Source of the DNA: Vitis vinifera
Lineage: Eukaryota > Streptophyta > Magnoliopsida > Vitales > Vitaceae
Length of the DNA stretch: 64,000 nucleotides
Assembly: GCF_030704535.1 (NCBI RefSeq)
Contig: NC_081823.1
Coordinates: forward strand, 6,082,501-6,146,500
Direction: 5' to 3'
Below the pieces are notes generated by a model. It had not been told where the DNA came from. It did no database searches and saw nothing but the letters and a program-made list of their open reading frames with translations. Positions within the stretch are counted from its first letter, which is position 1. Each line of letters begins with the position of its first letter. Made by a program: the position numbers and the translations under genes. Positions 11,066 through 25,369 of the stretch are shown here, one piece after another.

Positions 11066-12212
11066 CATGGAAGAAAATATCGGTAATCACGGATATATCG
11101 GTACTTCGATTTTACGGATATATCAGAGATATATCGGCGGATATTCTGGAAAAAAATATCGGTAGACTTAAAATTGTTAAAAACTCATGAAAATGCAAGA
11201 AAAACCTCATAATAATATAATTAGAAGTATAATTGACATTTTAAAGTTGTTTGATTGAAAATTTTGATATATATATATGATATAATTTGCGATATTAGAT
11301 GTAATTACATCATGTCGATCTATAAGAAATGTTAATTTTGTAATTGTTCTCATTATAAAGTCACATAAAATATTTCATTTCATTAAATATCAATAATTTG
11401 CACACATTAAATTCATTAAATAAACATATTTCATATTCAAAATATACTTTTTCATGTTAATTAAATTAATTAAATAATTTAGCATGTTAATTAAATTAAT
11501 TAAATAATTTAGCTAAGTTAACTAGTTTAATTTAATTCTAAATGTGAAAATAAATCACAAATAATCATCTAAAATAAACATATCAATTTATAATTAAATA
11601 ATCAAATTAACCTAAGTTAATTCAATAAAAATATAAAAATTAATTACAATTGAATGTAAAAATAGTATTAAATCATCCATATTGCAAACATACTAATTAA
11701 TTGAAAATACATGAATTAATTACAATTGCAAACAAAATTAATTATAATTTAAAACAAATATACCTTAAAATAATTAAATAATTGAGCAACTTTAATAAAA
11801 ATTAGAGTAATGGGAGAGCAAATGAAGAATGAAAGCAAAAATGGATGAAATAGATGAAATTTGGGTTATTTATAGAAGAAATTTGGGTCAAAATAGCCGT
11901 TGGAATATTAATTTACTGTTGAAAATCAATTTTAGTCGTTGGATAAAAAAACTAGGAGCAATCGGGCCGTTGGATCGCCATATTACCATTGGAATCACAT
12001 CTAGGCCGTCGGATCAACACGGGCATGATCTGGGCCGTCAGATCACGTTGCATGAAGGAGGGGAAATATCACCAAAAAATCAACGATATATCTCCGATAT
12101 ATTGGCGATATTTACGGAAATATCTCCTCTCCGATTTTTCTCTATGAAATATCGTGTCGACCCCTCCCGATACACGATATATCGCTGATATATCCCGATA
12201 TTTTCCTCCATG
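11066..12212. mobile_element. Non-autonomous TIR DNA transposon, ~1.15 kb, 'atatcgg'-rich ends
   Basis: The left end catggaagaaaatatcgg mirrors the right end ccgatattttcctccatg. CATTTAAC is found directly outside both ends (11058-11065 and 12213-12220), an 8-bp target duplication as in hAT elements. Subterminal regions are filled with repeated 'gatatatcgg' / 'ccgatatatc' words on both sides. The centre is AT-rich with no transposase; the 119-residue open frame at 11829-12188 runs into the repeated end and is not called. It is inserted in an older repeat whose halves flank it (10930-11057 and 12221-12310). Confidence 0.8.
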
Positions 12213-12220
12213 CATTTAAC

Positions 12221-13788
12221 AGAAGACTTGTAATCTCATCCCTGCCCGTTAATGCAAATCCCAAACCTTGTTAATGTAAATCCAAATTCTAGATTTATCA
12301 TGGATTTGGCCCCTCCTAGGACAAATCCCTACAACAAGACCTTGTCAAATCCTCGCTCCATCTTCTTCACTTTCAAGGCTTTCATATTCTTTCCAAATTG
12401 AGAAAATCTATTTCTTCTACAATTTTGCAGAGTTTAAATTTCGATGAAGAATCACAGCAGTTGTGAAGGGGTATCGATGGTTGAGATTGAAACAAGAATG
12501 ATGGGGTTTCAGTTTATGAATGGAAGGAAGAGGAAATTGATGAAGTGGGGTGATATTCAAGGGGTTAGTGATTGTGATTGAAACAAAAACAAAAAAAAAA
12601 AGGGTCACAGTTGATGCAAGGAAGAAGAAATAGGGCAGAAAGTGGGAGAGAAGAGTTGTTTGCCCTTTGCATTTGAATATGAGAAATGGGTTTCAATTGC
12701 TTGTTCAAATATGGTTTAGGACTAGTATTTAGTAAAGGAAATATCTAAAGGAATTTTTTATTCTTTTTTGCTATTTTTACATTCGGGTTGGGATGGGTTG
12801 GGTTAGTACAAAACTCATACCTGCCTGAACCCGATTCGGGTTTTTAAGAATCTCCCCTAACACATCCCATCTCGAATGTGATTTTTTCATACTCGCCCCA
12901 ATAGGGTTGGGATGGGCCAGGTGACCCAATAGCCCATGAAATTGTCAGCCCTAAGTTTGGCCATAGTTTATTACCCTTGACTTGGTTTCAAAACTTGCAT
13001 TTTTAGTTCAATCGATCGAGGTTTGGAGGGAATCAACCGAGTTGGCTGGCTCAAATAATCATATCCCTCAAAGGTCAGAAGACTGCTTCAATCAATCGAA
13101 CTCTAGGTGGCCTAACAATTACGTAATGCCCGATGGTCAGTAGCCTATTCAACCAGTCAACTCTAAATCATGTTTAATAGCTAGTTTAGACTTTGTATTG
13201 TAAAATACAAAGTTTCAAATGTTTCATGAATATTATTTAATCATTAAAAGAATGTTTTGAATACATATTACCTTAAATATTTGTATATCCATTTAGCGCA
13301 ACTCAATCTAACTTTTAATCCTATCCATTTGAGTGAATATTATAAACTTTAAATCCTTTATTTATTTTCATATTTTATGAAGGTACTTTGGAACCATAAT
13401 CCAAAGGAAAAAGTTTGAAGACTTTATCTTAAAATATCTTGATTATAAAGGGTGCTTGGAATCATAATCTATGAGATTGATAGAAGCCTCAAGTTCAAGA
13501 GGGTTGATTTACCTCACTCTTTCATTAAATCTTTTCTTTTTTGTTTAAACAATGCTGTGTTGGTTGAATATTACAACAGGTCACGAATGTTTCCTAGTTA
13601 TTAATATGGATATGCCAGATGAATAGCCCCAAAATTAGGGTTATGTTGACCAAAAACAAAAAGTAAAATTTATGGGGTGAGAAGAAAAACATATCTTCGT
13701 TGATGTTTTCCTTTTACAGTAGCTTCGAGTCTCTAATTCTGCCATCTCTGAATATGTCCAAGCAGGGTAGCAAATATATAAGCTGCTT
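12221..13788. other. Spacer with decayed repeats, no gene seen
   Basis: 12780-12950 holds GC-richer words in both orientations ('cgggttgggatggg', 'cccatctcgaatg') typical of an old inverted-repeat element end. No exon was recognised before the end of the AP-5 gene. Confidence 0.45.
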
Positions 13789-16700
13789 TCATCTTCTTCT
13801 CGGGAGGATGTCTGAGAATGAAAAATCGTGGAAGGGTAGGCCTGCAACAAAGAGAGGATGTAGAAATAAATCCATGACTCACAAAACAAATATACCCAGA
13901 TCTAATCTCTCCCGGAATGGATAAATATTGATTACGCCCGTCTATATAAAGGTGAGATTAGCATCAACTTTTTGAATAATGTTCAATTCACATGTGGAGT
14001 TATTACAGGGGTTTATTTATTCATCTTTTAATCTTTGAGGTGCTTCACATACTCTTTTGGGTGAGAGACTGCACTATAATGTGTTCTGAACTAATCCTGG
14101 AAACTATAAATGTATCATGAATGAACAAATTGCGTTTATTTTTCACGAGTATATGTGGGTATGAACAATGTGAGATTGACCTAAAAAATGATCTTAATCC
14201 CCTTTGGAGCTCTAAATAGGAGAAGGGTTTTTGAGCTGAATGATCCGACCCTCAACATTTGTATCCATATTTCAGAATTTTTAACTCTTGTAAAAATACC
14301 ATCATACCGAAAAGAAATCTCATACCTTCTTGTTCGCCTAAAATGTAAAATGGAATATGAGCAATCATCTTTTTGCTGCCTTCACTCCAGTTGACAGTGC
14401 CTGGATTCTGCATATGTCCATGAGAAGGTCGTGAAGGCCCCAAAACAGACAAACATATTGCTGGTTCATTCATTAAGCCCAAATAATCATGTGCACGTCT
14501 CCAAACCCTCGCATCAGACATTCGAGATCGAGCTACCTAAAATGCATTCAATATAACTTGCTTTAGCACAAACCAATGTACAGACCTTGGCAAAACCTGA
14601 TAAACAAAATATTACAGTTAAAACCTGATAAACAGACCTTGGCTAGAGATACACGTGCCCTTGGTAATAATTCACGGTGGTATGTGGCAAGCTTTGCAAT
14701 AGCAGTCACAACAAAACATAGAAGCCTTGACTGTGATGATTTTCTGAAAGTTGCACCATCGGAGCTAAGAGCTGACTCCTGCCTTAAGCCCAGGCGACTT
14801 CCCAGACAAATAGAAGAGATAAAAATCAGCATGTAAATAGCCAACATTACAATGCAAATCTCAGAAAGTACAAATAGAAGGGCTATTAAAACACCTACCT
14901 AGAAGAAAGGTTTTCATACAAAAGTAGTTCTAAACTCTCGAAAAGCTCACGAGCTGCATCTCCATGTGATGCACCACCTCCTCCATGCTCCCCAATGGCC
15001 CAACACAATTGCAATGCCAATTCTGTCTGTGGGAGAAAACTAATAAAGAAAGAGTTGTTCCACATTGCCTAGAGCAGCAGGAGGAAGACAACTGACCTTT
15101 GCAGTGCTGTCATAAGCTTCTGCAAGTCTGTCCATTATAGGCTTCTGCAAGGGATTTAAGATGATCACAACTGTGCAATACATAGGAGTAGAAAAGGTTC
15201 AAGTTTTCTACAAAAGATCCATCAGAAGTACATTAAAAGACGTAGATATATTGCATAGTTTGTAGCTATAACAAATGCATACACTCTTCTGACAATTATC
15301 ACTTACACAAGCATACCCAACATATATAATAAAACAGAGGGTAAACCACACTTTAATAAGCAATAAGGCTCATTATAAAGGCCTCATTTAGTTTCACTGC
15401 TATAAATCCCTCCATATTATGGTATATTGTCCAAGAAAATCACACCTTGTCCATATAAGAAAATTCCAATAGCCAATAAAGATTTTCATATTAGCATGGA
15501 AGGAATAGTTTTCTACCCAATAAAATTACAACAGTTTAACACTTTCAGAAGATGTACAGACACAATCAGGGTGCTGGGGTCTATCCAGCAAGCTACAACT
15601 CATCTTCCCCAGTTTGTACTAGTTTTTATGGTGTAACCTATTTAATTCATTCTTCTAATAGTTAGGATAAGGTTTTAGTTAGGTGCCACATATACTTATC
15701 TATCAAATTCTACAATTCCAGTTTCGGACTATCATTATTCTAATTATCTTACTACCATTTAAACTTATTTCAAAATTTTAGTAGGTATGGTGGACCATTC
15801 ATCCAAGTGGTTGAAATACTATCACTACAGCATTAAATATACAAACAAGATTGGAAAATACCTTCAGCAGTGCAATAAAATCTGGAGATCGCTGGAATGC
15901 AGCAAGCATAAATTCTAAGAGCCTCTTTCGAACCTACAAAGATATATAATTCAGAAATCCAAAGCTCTACCAACTTTATAAACTTGTAATTCATTGTAAG
16001 AATCTCCCAGCAAAAAATCCTTGATTTGGAAAACATATCATATCAGTAACTTAAGGTCATAAATACAAATGCAGCTTCCAAGTTCAAGCAGCAACAGTTT
16101 TATTGTATTTAGAAAAACAAGAATGTACAGAAGAAGCCAAGAGAATAGGTAACATTAGATACAAAAGAGGCTACATTACAAAAATAAAAAATATCTAATA
16201 TTTGTGCATGCATTGGTAACTTATCACACTCTTTATTTCTTGATAATGCAACTTTTATTAATAAAGTAAGATGTATAATCAATGCAAAGCAGGAAAATCA
16301 TAAGCAGGCAGCTGTAAAAAATTTAATCTTGGAAATGTTGTTTCAGTAAAGACAATAAGCCAACAGGAACACTCTTTGCATCAGGGAGTACATTTGGATT
16401 GATAGTTCCCTTTTTGAGGAATCCTAGAAAATCAAATCCCCAGAAATTCAAATTTTTGGATTAGAATATTAAGTTCTAACAAATTTGTGGGGGTATGTTG
16501 GTAATGGTGGGTGTAGAGATAGGAAGGGTGCAAGACATTGAGGTCTAGGCAGTTGTCATGGTGGTCATAGTGGCAGCTATGGCAGTAGGCCAGCAATTCC
16601 CTTTCGTGAAGTGCCAAAAAGGTGGAAACTGATCCTGAATAATTTGATGTCCAATGGTGAACTTAAATTCCCTCTTTCTCAATGTCCAAACGGACCCAAG

Positions 16701-19700
16701 ACAACCAAAGGTGGCCTTCTAAAAAATGTCTTTTCTAATCTCCTGAATCTCCTTCAGTTTCCAGGCATGACAAGGTACTTGTTTCTTTCAGTATGTTATT
16801 GCCTTTACAAATAAAAATTCGAAAAGCAAACCAAAACAAGAACTTCCATTCAAAAGAAAGAGAACCTTAAAACTATATGAAAAGCTATTCAAGTACCTCA
16901 TAAGAGAAAATTTTGTCGGGAAATATTGTAGCATTCCTTGTCATAATTAGGGGAAGTAATGCGCAGATTAAAGCTGCAATAGAAATGTAGAAATTCAGAA
17001 TTGCCACCACATTAGCAGGCTAATGATACATCTTATAAATGCCTTCTGCAAATGCAAGCTTCCTATACAATAAAATTTGATGTCAAGCAAATATGAAGAT
17101 AAAAGTGGTAACAACATACAATTATTGACATCACGTAATGCAATAGCAAAATACATATCAAGAACCCGAGGTGCCATATTGAGTGATTGTTTAAGCCTAT
17201 CAGACTGAGGGGTATTAATAGCAGCCTGTAGAGCTGCAGCAATTCCAGGAGAAGTCCAGTGCCGTTCCTGAATACAACATAGGTTGTTAATAACCATTAT
17301 TTCTTCAACTCTCAGGTTGATTGTCAAAGAAAATCCTAAATAAGTCAGTTATACCATGTATAAATATATTGCAAATGGAAATAGTCCCTGTTTGAAAAAA
17401 TCAAGTAGAGAAAAAACCATGACTAAATATAGAGTTGTCCAAGGCTAGAGGTAGGCCCATGACAAGCTCCAGGTATTAATATTACTGAACTCTGACTCTT
17501 GGGGAGAAAAGGTATATCCATGGCATCAACATATTGTAATAAGCTCCAACACAAAGAAACAATAATACTAAATGGGAAAAATTAATTCAGGGTGTACATG
17601 TACATATATATCCATATTTTGTTCTTTTTTCATTGCACCTTGTTTTAGTTGCAACCCACTTCCTATCCATCTATCATAGAGAGAGAGAGAGAGAGAATAA
17701 TAACCTTAGGAAGAATCAAGATTCCTTGGTATTCCTACACTACACTTGCTACACAAAATGTAATGTAAAAGTAAGACAAAGACAAAACCATACAGCAAGG
17801 CCATCATTCTCATCTTTAAGAAGGTCAAAAAACAATGGATCAGCTACATCTATTGCATTGCTATCCTCAGATTCAGAGTCTCCTCCTCCATCTCCTATTG
17901 TTGAACCAGTATAAGCTTCATCCATTAGCGCAAGTAGCATCTGCATTCATGCATTTGGTATCCTCAATTGAACTATTAGCTTAATTTAACTTCCATTTAT
18001 GTAAGATGTCGTAAGTTTTAAAAATAACCTCAGGAGCCGTACTCTTCTGAATTGAAGCTATGCTACTACCAATCAGTGGTCCGGAGCTACGTTCTACCTT
18101 CTCCAATGCCACTACCAATACTGTGAAAAATGAGAAAAAAGAAATGTCAAACCATGTAAGTTGAAAAAAAAAATATCAATTCATAATGCCCTAGAACATG
18201 GTTCAACATTCCAAATCGCAAGGCCAATTATCAAAATCACAGGCAAGATCTTTGCATGCATCATTAACTAAGGAAAAAATATATTACAAGTTTGTGGGAA
18301 ATACAACTGACGTGTTTCTTTTTTAGGAAAAGAACAAAAGAATGTTGAGAGAAAAGTTGCTTTACAAACACTTTGACCATCACAGCTGCTCCCTTCAAAC
18401 ACGAACAAGTTAACATGGCTTTTTCCCCCTTTTTTCATAGATTAGTTTAAGAAATGCTATCACACGACGCAAAACAAAAATTCAAAATAAATACAAATCT
18501 TGATCATTATGTATTTTCTTTCATGTTCCGTAAAGAAAATAAATTCTAAAGAACCCAAACATCGAACTTGGAAAAGGATTATTCAACTTTTGTTTTTCCT
18601 GTGTATAGACATTTTCAAAGCTTTTGGCATGTCCTGTAGCTATGTTAAATGTGATGCTCTTGTGCACACCAACAGATAATTGAATATAGCAAACATGTCT
18701 ACAGTCTTCAACAAGATTATCTATAAAGCTTCTAAAGGTAAAATGACCCAAAAGATCACAAGAACACCATATAAAAGAAATAAAAACAGAATGAAGTAGT
18801 TAGTGGCAAGCAATAAAACAAAATAAAAAATAAAAACACTCACTTGGCAAGTCCAACACTGATGGGAACAGTGGAAGAAATGACCCAGGAGATATTAATC
18901 CTGGGAAAACCTTTAAAAATGATTTCTCTAATCTGCATGACAAAATAGATATTAAAACATTTTTTATCCTCAATTCAATCCAGTTAGATGTGATATTAAA
19001 AAAAATCTGCTATGAAGCATTCTCTAAAACAAGTCACCGTCTGTTGCATGTATAATGAATCATAATCACGATAGGTAAACAAGATTTTGCCAACCACAGG
19101 GATCATACCCAAAACACTTCAAATTAGTTATAGCAGAGGAGCAGCATTGACTACAGTTAAGAGGAAAAAGAGGCGTGAAAGACACAGTCCCAACATTTTT
19201 TATACACCTATATTAGAATTTAAAGCATATGAAAAAAATCAACAAAAAGTAGTTCCAATTCTACCATATTAAATCTGATTGGCCATGACAAGATAACAAA
19301 AGAGCAATATATAAAACTAGGGATACAGAAGCAATCATGAACTGCTTCACACATAAATCACAGTTCCATCAATTAGTATTAACATCTTACCCAAAACTTC
19401 AAAACAAATAAATAAGGACCTTTTTCAGTTGACATTAAAATAGAGACAAAATAGGAAGCTTACTTCTCTCCATTCCAAGCAATCAGCTTCAGCAGTAATG
19501 GAAAAAACTGCAAACACATTAAGATTAGATGAAGATAAAAGTGATCATAACATTTAATTCTTTTTATTAGAAAAAGATTGAGTATTAAGCTTAATTCACT
19601 TGGGCTTTTTAAATTTGATATCTTCGTCCTCACTTAAATATAGAACCTCTCGATCTTGTTAAGCCAAAAATTGAAACCCATGTTCTGTTCCAAGTTTCCT

Positions 19701-22700
19701 ATTTCTTTGATAAATTTTCATCCATAATTACACAAAAGGCTTAGTGGAGAAAGAAAATATGAGCTGTTTGTTTCAGACGTTGCAAGCCACAAATACTTAA
19801 CTAAGACCATGGATTTTTATTTTTATTTTCCATCTTTATCTTTCTTATGTCGGGAATTTCTGGAGGTTAGAACCAAATCCAATTTAACCCACCAAAGACT
19901 ACTATCTTGCAGGGTCAGCATAGGGGAATCAGCCAAGATCAGCCTGTACAGCCTGAAATTTAAGCTGGTCAACCAAGGCAGTACTTGGGCAGATATCAAG
20001 CCTGAAGTTGTGGTTAGCCCTAGACTGGCCCAATGTAATTTTCTATACATAGTTGGGGCACTCAAACTCAGGCTAATTCTCTAGGCTGTTCTCTGAAAAA
20101 TATGATCGGTAAGTTTAGGTGAAGAAATAAAATGAAGGTAAAGCTTCGAAAGGCTCATGCTGGGTATCTACAGTTAGTCTGTTAGAGCTGAGTTTGGCTG
20201 GGTTTAACCCTGACTAGCCTGAACAGACAGTAAGCCCTAGGTGGATATGTATGAAGGTGTTTCCATGGCTAAGCATTCCCTTGACACGGCTCAACAGTGC
20301 TGTGTTTTTATGGTTAAGTAACATAAATATATCTTATCACAATACAGGTATTATAGATAACTATAACTGTTGTATCATAACAACTACACAATAAGTGGCA
20401 AAATTCAAAACAAGTTTCTCTCCATCAGGTTCCAAATTTTCTTTCATTTCAGCAGGAAATATTTGAATCTCTGAGCATACCTGTGGCAGTAACGTCGGGA
20501 AAGAAGTTAAAATCTTCTTCTTGTTCCAAATCAGAAAATCAAGCGTTGCTTTTGCAACAACAGGGTCTGCAAACTCACTGCAATACATAGTTGGTGTGTG
20601 ACAACCATTGAATTTGTGGTTATAAAGAATTCTATGTTAAGAAAAGGCATGTCAAATATAAGAATATGCAAGATAAACACATGCCTAAAAAGGAAGGAAA
20701 AAAAATACAAACTAACATGGAAATCAAAACAATGTCCCAAATTGATTTGTTAATTGTAGTACTTAATACTTGAGGAGAGAAAAGCAACAGCAAGATCTAC
20801 AAAGCAATTATTTGCTTCATCTCATCTAATGAAATTTCATAATTTTGGAGCACCTTCTAGAACTCACTGAAACTTTCTCTATTAATCTAATATTTTTGGG
20901 CCTATCAAAACTCATCTCAAGTATAAAACTTAAGATTACATTTGACGAAGCAATTTGTAGTGTTATGACTAGGATTGAAACTTGGATGCTATTATGAAAT
21001 CCCTGTAGATGTTCTGCACAACTGAATGGCTACATGGTTTGGCATTTACATGTAAATCATCAAGAAGTGCAATCTACTCATGATAAGAGCTACATGGTCT
21101 AGAAGAAGAATTTGGCTCATAGTTCGATGAACATCAGATAGTATTGTGAAATTGTAACCATTGTTCTCCACCACAATGTGAACCAGTGACTAAATACTTG
21201 TTTGCATGCAAATTTTCATTAATTGAAATCCAACCTCCATGTGGATTAGATGGTTGTGAAGAAGAAAAAGAAGCATTTGGCATGATCTCTCACCAAAAAG
21301 GCTGTAAATTTCAAAGAAGAACAAGAAATACAAATTAATCAAGCGACTAATCAAGTTGTAAGAACCATGAAATGAGCCCAAGGAATGGAGTTAATCAATC
21401 AACCAAATTTGATGATCTTTGATCCATTCAACCATTTTAATGGAGCTTAAAAATGTTAAAGGTGTTCTATTTAAACAAAACTAGATCTTGGAATCAGACA
21501 CCAGTTCATTTAATACCAAAGATTTATTTGAACAAACAACACAAAGGGACCTGGGTTCCTTCATTTTGTTGGGGATAAAGTTGTTTCCTCTTATTTTGTT
21601 TGGAGCTTCAAACAATGAATGAAATGAGAGGAAACAATTCTACCTCAATTGCTTGGGGTCTGGAGAGCTCCATCAAAGGCAAAATCTTGTGGCAAATCGT
21701 TTGTCTTTCGTTCATACGGTTTGTGTGGAAGGAAAGAAATGTTAGTATTCTCAAGGACAAGTGGAGGGCTTCAAAGACAATTTGGGATCTAATTCATTTC
21801 TATCCATCTTTTTAGGCCTCCTATACCAACGCATTGAAGGGCATCTCTCTCAAATGTTATTCAGCTCAACTGGCATTCAATGTGTAGGCCATAAGAGTTT
21901 GAATAATGAAGAGAGGAGATTTGTACTAATTCTATCTGATTGAGATGCTGTTATGCCTCATGGTTATTAAGATGTTTAAAACCTCATTCGATTGAGAGGT
22001 TTTGTACTGAATTTTCTCTTTCATTTCTGCATTGATGCATAGGTCTTCTTAGTATACAAGAATAGGTCTTTCATTTTTGTTTAGCTTTTGTAAATCTGGG
22101 GAGGATTGCTCATCACTTTGTCCATTCTAATACAATCTTGTCTCCGATTAAAAAAAAAAAATTCTACCCCAAGTTCTTCTCCATCCTTTCTAGGGATTCA
22201 ACCATTTAGATCAGTCCAAGTTTCAAAATAATAAATAAAACAAGAGGATTTGATTGTATCACCAACTTCTCCTCCAGTTGCTCTAGGGCATTCGACTGTT
22301 TGGATTGGTCCAAGTTCCAGAAGAATGAATAAAATAAAAGGAAAACAATTGTATCCCCAACTTTTTCTCCTGTTTCTATACTGAAAATACAGGAGAAAAT
22401 GTTTAGTTTCTTCTTTATGCTCTCCTCAATTGTATTTTCTTCTCCTCTTTTTTAGGCAACTAAACAAACCATAATGGACCAATAGACACACAATCATGCC
22501 TACTATCCCCAAGAACAGCAGTAGAAATAACTGACAGGTATCTATTAAGAAGGGATCTTTAAACCAAAGAATGCAGAAATAACTATTACGATGAAAGTAT
22601 TAAATATATCATTACCGGCTCAAGCATGATCGAAAAAATGTCCTTAGAGATGGATCAGCATCATGTAGAACAATCTCACCAAAATCAAGGAAAAACTGAA

Positions 22701-23572
22701 GAATGGCCTGATGGATAAACCAAAAAAAGATTATGAGTGACAAGGCCACTTTTGTAACACAAAAGATGTCAATTTCTTTATTAGGTGGCCAACACAGTAG
22801 CTGAAATCAAGTCTAAAAATAACTAAATTACCAGAAAAAGGTAACTGAGAATCTGTGGCACTTTTAGCAACAGCGTTGTCTAATGGCTAAGGTTTTTATA
22901 GTGTGAAAACATAAGAGAGAGCAAAGTACGCTGAAGGAGTTAGTATTTCCAAGCAACAGTATGCCATTTCAAATTTAAAACCCAGAAGTTTCCAGCTGTT
23001 TCTCAGTGATCAAACAGCACTCACAACTGTCTTCTTCCAATCATTAATAAAAAAAATATAACTTAAATTTCTTAAAAACCAAATAGCGCATTAATGTTCA
23101 TGACTAGCCCACAAATCTTTGCTAAAATTGTCAGTTCAAATACAGAAAATAAATAAATAAATTAGAGAGCAAAAAATAAAACATAAAAAATTTAGAGGAA
23201 AGCGCAAACCAGAAAGAGAAGGCCATTAGAGGTTCGAGACTGCGAAACGGAAGCTACCAATCTCTGAAAGATCTTATTGATCTGCGGATAAACCCTAGCC
23301 ACCAAATCCTCAGATTCCTCTGATTTACACAATTCATAAAGCTTCCTCACCTGATCAAACAAACACACACACAAAAACCTCATCCATCAAAATAAAAAAG
23401 AAAATACAAATATATGCACAATTATACAGATGTGTGAGGATTTGTGGTAGAGAGAACAGACGGATGGGAGAAGATTGGGATCGGAGGCGGGGTCGGCGGA
23501 GAAATTAGAGTCTCTGGCGGTGGCAGAGAGGGATCTCAGATGAAACTCCCAGTCTTTGTCTCGATCAACCAT
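13789..23572 (-). CDS. AP5Z1: AP-5 complex subunit zeta-1, complete 16-exon gene
   Basis: Exons in coding order: 23572-23462, 23350-23210, 22707-22616, 20577-20481, 19507-19464, 18932-18844, 18120-18029, 17940-17794, 17267-17120, 16973-16897, 15933-15862, 15144-15097, 15026-14899, 14797-14638, 14536-14326, 13841-13789. All introns are GT-AG and phases agree throughout, giving 1710 nt and 569 residues. The protein starts MVDRDKDWEFHLRSLSA and ends FSDILPRRR; recognisable segments include LDFGEIVLHDADPSLRTFF, KVFPGLISPGSFLPLF and CWAIGEHGGGGASHGDAAR. This matches my memory of plant AP-5 zeta, an alpha-solenoid protein of about this length with no catalytic residues. AP-5 is the late-endosome adaptor that works with SPG11/SPG15-type proteins in other eukaryotes; the plant role is inferred by family. 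The start is the first ATG, and the next exon continues in frame. Introns are long and repeat-bearing. Confidence 0.9.
21648..22159 (+). mobile_element. 5'-truncated LINE with poly-A tail, inside AP5Z1 intron 3
   Basis: An open piece at 21600-21815 reads like the C-terminal end of a plant L1 ORF2 (FVWKERNVSILKDKW). The 3' part ends in an A run at about 22150-22160. AATTCTACCTCA (21636-21647) is nearly repeated after the tail as AATTCTACCCCA (22160-22171), the expected target duplication. It lies opposite to the host gene and leaves the flanking exons intact. Confidence 0.7.
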
Positions 23573-25369
23573 TTTGGAAGCAGATCAAATTGTTTTTCTT
23601 GTTTTGGAATATGAATTTGAAGTGTTTTCACCGTTTTCAGTGCTTTCCTCAATCAGTGACGATTGGTCACGCTTCGGTTCGTTATGAGACGACGTCGTTT
23701 TCTTCGACGTGCTACGTGGGTAAAAATCGTGACCGTTGTTTGTGTCTTAATAATTCCCCCTTTTCTTAAGATGAAATAATCTCATATTTTTAAATTTAAC
23801 ATCTCTACCTTCTTATTTCTTTTTATTTGAAGAATCACTCATTTTTAAAATAAATATTCTTAATTACTTTAAGTATTTACATATACATCTTAAAAGAAAT
23901 GGTTATTTTTACGACAAAAAGAATATGATATTTTCATTAAAATAAAACAAAAAAAAATGACGGGTTATATTTTCAAAATTGAGTTTTTAATAATCATTTT
24001 GATCGAATAACCTCTCTTTTTTTTTCTTAAAAAAAATATTTACGCCCACAAGATAATGTGCATATCGAAAAAATAACTTTGACCTATTTAAACCTTAAAA
24101 ACTTTTAAATACATCCACCTTACGATTTTTAAAAACTCAAAACACCTCCTATTATTCTCTCTATACTCATCTTTTTCTTCATCTATCTATTGTTTGGCTT
24201 TGAGGGAATAAACTTATCCTCCAAAAGGTGCACTTTTCACATCTTTTCCGTCTTTATGAGTTGATAAGCTTATCCATCACACATGAAACCGTAACCAAAC
24301 ACACCCTATAGCTTTCTTACATTGTGTTTTTTCATTGAACAATCCAAGCTATCTCTATTGTTTGTGTTTTAATGGGCCTATGTAACAATTGATTAAGTAG
24401 ATCCAAAGATTCCACACCATAAAGCGAACTTTGCTCCTCTTTCTCTCTCTGTCTCAAAGAAAGATATATAGCTTATGAGTAAGAACTCTGTTTTTTTATG
24501 TAATTCATTTAGGGAACTCTTTTTTTGGATAGCCCGTCCCAAGAAGGTATCTACATACCTATCCAAAAAAACTTTTCCCTATTCATTAGTAGTGATGTTA
24601 GAATGAAGTTATGTTGTCATAAAGTATTATGTTGCTTATGAGGCTTATGTTAACAGGCTAGCCTACCCCACTTTAAGGTGGGCTTGGTCCAACACAAACA
24701 AGTTGGTGAATTAGTTAAGGTTTGTCTTGTAGGCTCGTCAATTTAATGGATTAGACCTGAGCCCAGTTTTTTGTACTGAAAGCTTGATGATCAACTCAAG
24801 AAAGACATTTTTTTTTTCCGATGTTGATTGCAATAGAGCTAATTGCCAACATTATCACAACCTGAGCTTGGGCCCGTCAATTACAGATTGTCGTGGGCTT
24901 AAACCAACTCTCATTAAGCCAAAAAACCTTCACTTGGCCCATTGTCTTTCAAATAAGAAAGATATATTTAATATTTTCTACAAACAAAAAATGAAAAAAT
25001 TGTTACAAAGGTTCTTATTTCAGGAAAAAACATATAATGATAAAAGAACTCACAACCCAATTGATCTCACTAGTATCTACAACAAACGGTTAGGATCATT
25101 GGATTTACCTCTTAACACATTTCTTCTCAACCACAAACCCTAGTTATTTGAAGACTATTGTAGCTATGTTCATAATTAATTTTTTTTTTTTTTTTGTATT
25201 TTGTTTGAATCCATATAACATAGAACATGAAAATCTATTTTCACTTAGGGCTTATTCATATGTAATTTTTTTTATAAAAAAAACAAAAAGAAACTTCTTG
25301 TAAAAATGGTTAAAAAACAATTAGGAAAAATGTAAGTGCAATTTAAAAATGAAAAAATTATGAAAAACC
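23573..25369. other. Upstream flank of AP5Z1 and AT-rich spacer
   Basis: 23573-23760 holds the presumed 5' leader and proximal promoter of the minus-strand AP-5 gene, with a GC-richer patch (acgacgtcgttttcttcgac) at 23691-23710. Beyond that the sequence is AT-rich. The 119-residue open frame at 24784-25143 has no recognisable domain. Confidence 0.45.

Noticed and set aside
11829-12188. 119-codon open frame
   Set aside because: It runs into the repeated 'gatatatcg' end of a transposon, so the open frame is a repeat by-product.
24784-25143. 119-codon open frame
   Set aside because: Low-complexity codons, no domain, no conserved neighbour; likely chance in AT-rich sequence.
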